A stretch of 15,022 nt of DNA from Thomasclavelia sp. (GTDB lineage Bacteria > Bacillota_I > Bacilli_A > Erysipelotrichales > Coprobacillaceae), in contig JAHHSU010000026.1 in the NCBI GenBank assembly GCA_020025035.1, positions 1 to 15,022 of the forward strand, read 5' to 3'. The notes beneath the pieces are model-generated. The model worked only from the letters and a program-made list of their open reading frames with translations, was not told the DNA's origin and did not search any database. The position numbers were made by a program, and so were the translations under genes. Positions within the stretch are counted from its first letter, which is position 1, and each line of letters opens with the position of its first letter. This document shows positions 14,505 through 15,022 of this stretch, piece after piece.

Positions 14505-14524
14505 ATCTCTTCCCCCTTTTTTTT

Positions 14525-14553
14525 ATCATATCACGATTATATGTATATTTCAA
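14525..14553 (-). promoter_or_regulatory. Predicted sigma-A promoter for the AI-2E/VanZ/DUF308 operon
   Basis: TTGAAA (14553-14548) and TATGAT (14530-14525) on the minus strand are spaced by exactly 17 nt. TG one base before the -10 makes it an extended -10. Transcription would start near 14518, 14 nt before the ATG. The AT-rich stretch 14554-14710 between this promoter and the tRNA terminator shows no gene or RNA structure I can support. Confidence 0.7.
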
Positions 14554-14710
14554 TTTTGTAGTAACACAATTGATCTAAGGTCTACTTCATTATATATATT
14601 AAGAATATTAGCTTAAACATAATTTATCTAACGTTAAACAAATTACATAAAACCATATTACATTTTATAATATATTGATAATTTACATATCCTTAAACAA
14701 TCATAATAAT

Positions 14711-14747
14711 AAAAAAGATTGATTTCTATATTTTACAAAAATCAATC
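14711..14747 (-). terminator. Rho-independent terminator of the tRNA cluster
   Basis: On the minus strand GATTGATTT (14747-14739) and AAATCAATC (14725-14717) form a perfect 9-bp stem around a 13-nt loop, followed at once by six T (14716-14711). It lies about 48 nt beyond the 3' end of tRNA-Leu. Confidence 0.85.
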
Positions 14748-14794
14748 CTTTATAATAAGATATATTCAAATAAGTATTTGTTATAATTTAAAAC

Positions 14795-14878
14795 TGGTGC
14801 GGGTGAAGGGAGTCGAACCCCCACGCCATAGGCGCCAGATCCTAAGTCTGGTGCGTCTGCCAATTCCGCCACACCCGC
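14795..14878 (-). tRNA. tRNA-Leu (anticodon UAG)
   Basis: An 84-nt cloverleaf with encoded CCA: acceptor stem GCGGGTG/CACCCGC, anticodon stem CCAGA/TCTGG around loop CTTAGGA giving UAG, a long variable arm as expected for leucine, and T-loop GGTTCGACTCC. It is the last tRNA of the cluster, 8 nt after tRNA-Lys. Confidence 0.97.
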
Positions 14879-14886
14879 ATCTAAAA

Positions 14887-14962
14887 TGGTGACCCGCAGG
14901 CGACTCGAACGCCTGACCCTCTGATTAAAAGTCAGATGCTCTACCGACTGAGCTAGCGGGTC
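14887..14962 (-). tRNA. tRNA-Lys (anticodon UUU)
   Basis: A 76-nt cloverleaf with encoded CCA: acceptor GACCCGC/GCGGGTC, anticodon stem TCTGA/TCAGA around CTTTTAA giving UUU, and a standard D arm (AGCTCAGTCGGTAGAGC) and T arm. It is separated by 6 A from the upstream tRNA-Thr. Confidence 0.97.
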
Positions 14963-14968
14963 AAAAAA

Positions 14969-15022
14969 TGGTGCCGGCTAAAGGACTTGAACCCTCAACC
15001 TACTGATTACAAGTCAGTTGCT
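14969..15022 (-). tRNA. tRNA-Thr (anticodon UGU), cut by the window edge
   Basis: Only the 3' 54 nt are inside the window. They include the anticodon stem-loop CTGACTTGTAATCAG giving UGU, a T arm with GGTTCAAGTCC, the 3' acceptor strand AGCCGGC, discriminator A and encoded CCA. The 5' acceptor strand and most of the D arm lie beyond 15022, so more tRNAs probably continue there. Confidence 0.92.

Noticed and set aside
14554..14710. Possible riboswitch or small RNA between the tRNA terminator and the AI-2E promoter
   Set aside because: It lies upstream of the predicted promoter, is very AT-rich and shows no conserved RNA fold I can recognise.
1..15022. Mobile element, prophage or CRISPR near the tRNA cluster
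   Set aside because: No integrase, transposase, attachment-like duplication of a tRNA end or regularly spaced repeats were seen in the window.

Overview
The window is an AT-rich chromosomal segment (roughly 30% G+C by eye) from a low-GC Gram-positive bacterium. HPr kinase/phosphorylase, Lgt, strong AGGAGG-type ribosome sites, UvrB/UvrA and CCA-encoding tRNA genes all point to Bacillota. The very low GC, a rubrerythrin typical of anaerobes and the complete absence of TGA stops suggest an Erysipelotrichia-like gut anaerobe. That placement is an inference, not something the sequence proves.

Every gene I can support lies on the minus strand, so the biological order runs from high to low coordinates. 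(1) 14795-15022: a tRNA cluster, Thr(UGU, cut by the window edge) - Lys(UUU) - Leu(UAG), all with encoded CCA, closed by a hairpin terminator at 14711-14747. (2) 11283-14553: a good promoter followed by three membrane-protein genes, namely an AI-2E family transporter/permease, a VanZ-like protein, and a two-part protein joining a DUF308/HdeD-like membrane domain to a soluble C-terminal domain with a His...Asn-Cys pattern. (3) 10571-11248: a rubrerythrin with its own promoter, overlapping inverted repeats and terminator. (4) 5920-10519: an S41 carboxy-terminal processing protease, uvrB and a cca-type tRNA nucleotidyltransferase, tightly packed with 1-11 nt junctions. (5) 123-5877: a promoter, then uvrA, hprK, lgt and trxB, again nearly overlapping, ending in a long hairpin terminator at 132-174.

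Functionally the lower half is a housekeeping block: nucleotide excision repair (UvrA, UvrB), tRNA 3'-end maintenance (CCA enzyme), carbon catabolite control through HPr-Ser46 phosphorylation (HprK), lipoprotein maturation (Lgt), thiol redox balance (TrxB) and envelope proteolysis (S41 protease). The ctp - uvrBA - hprK - lgt - trxB neighbourhood resembles that of other Firmicutes. Unusual here are a cca gene between uvrB and uvrA and a separate promoter for uvrA. The upper half is more lineage-specific and envelope-related.

I see no mobile element, CRISPR array, phage gene or obvious horizontally acquired island. The points most worth a second look are the DUF308 protein with its cysteine-hydrolase-like tail, replacement of three of the four usual aromatic tyrosines in the UvrB beta-hairpin, loss of the NADPH-phosphate arginine pattern in TrxB, His-to-Gln at the usual catalytic-histidine position of Lgt, and the zero-TGA stop-codon set.
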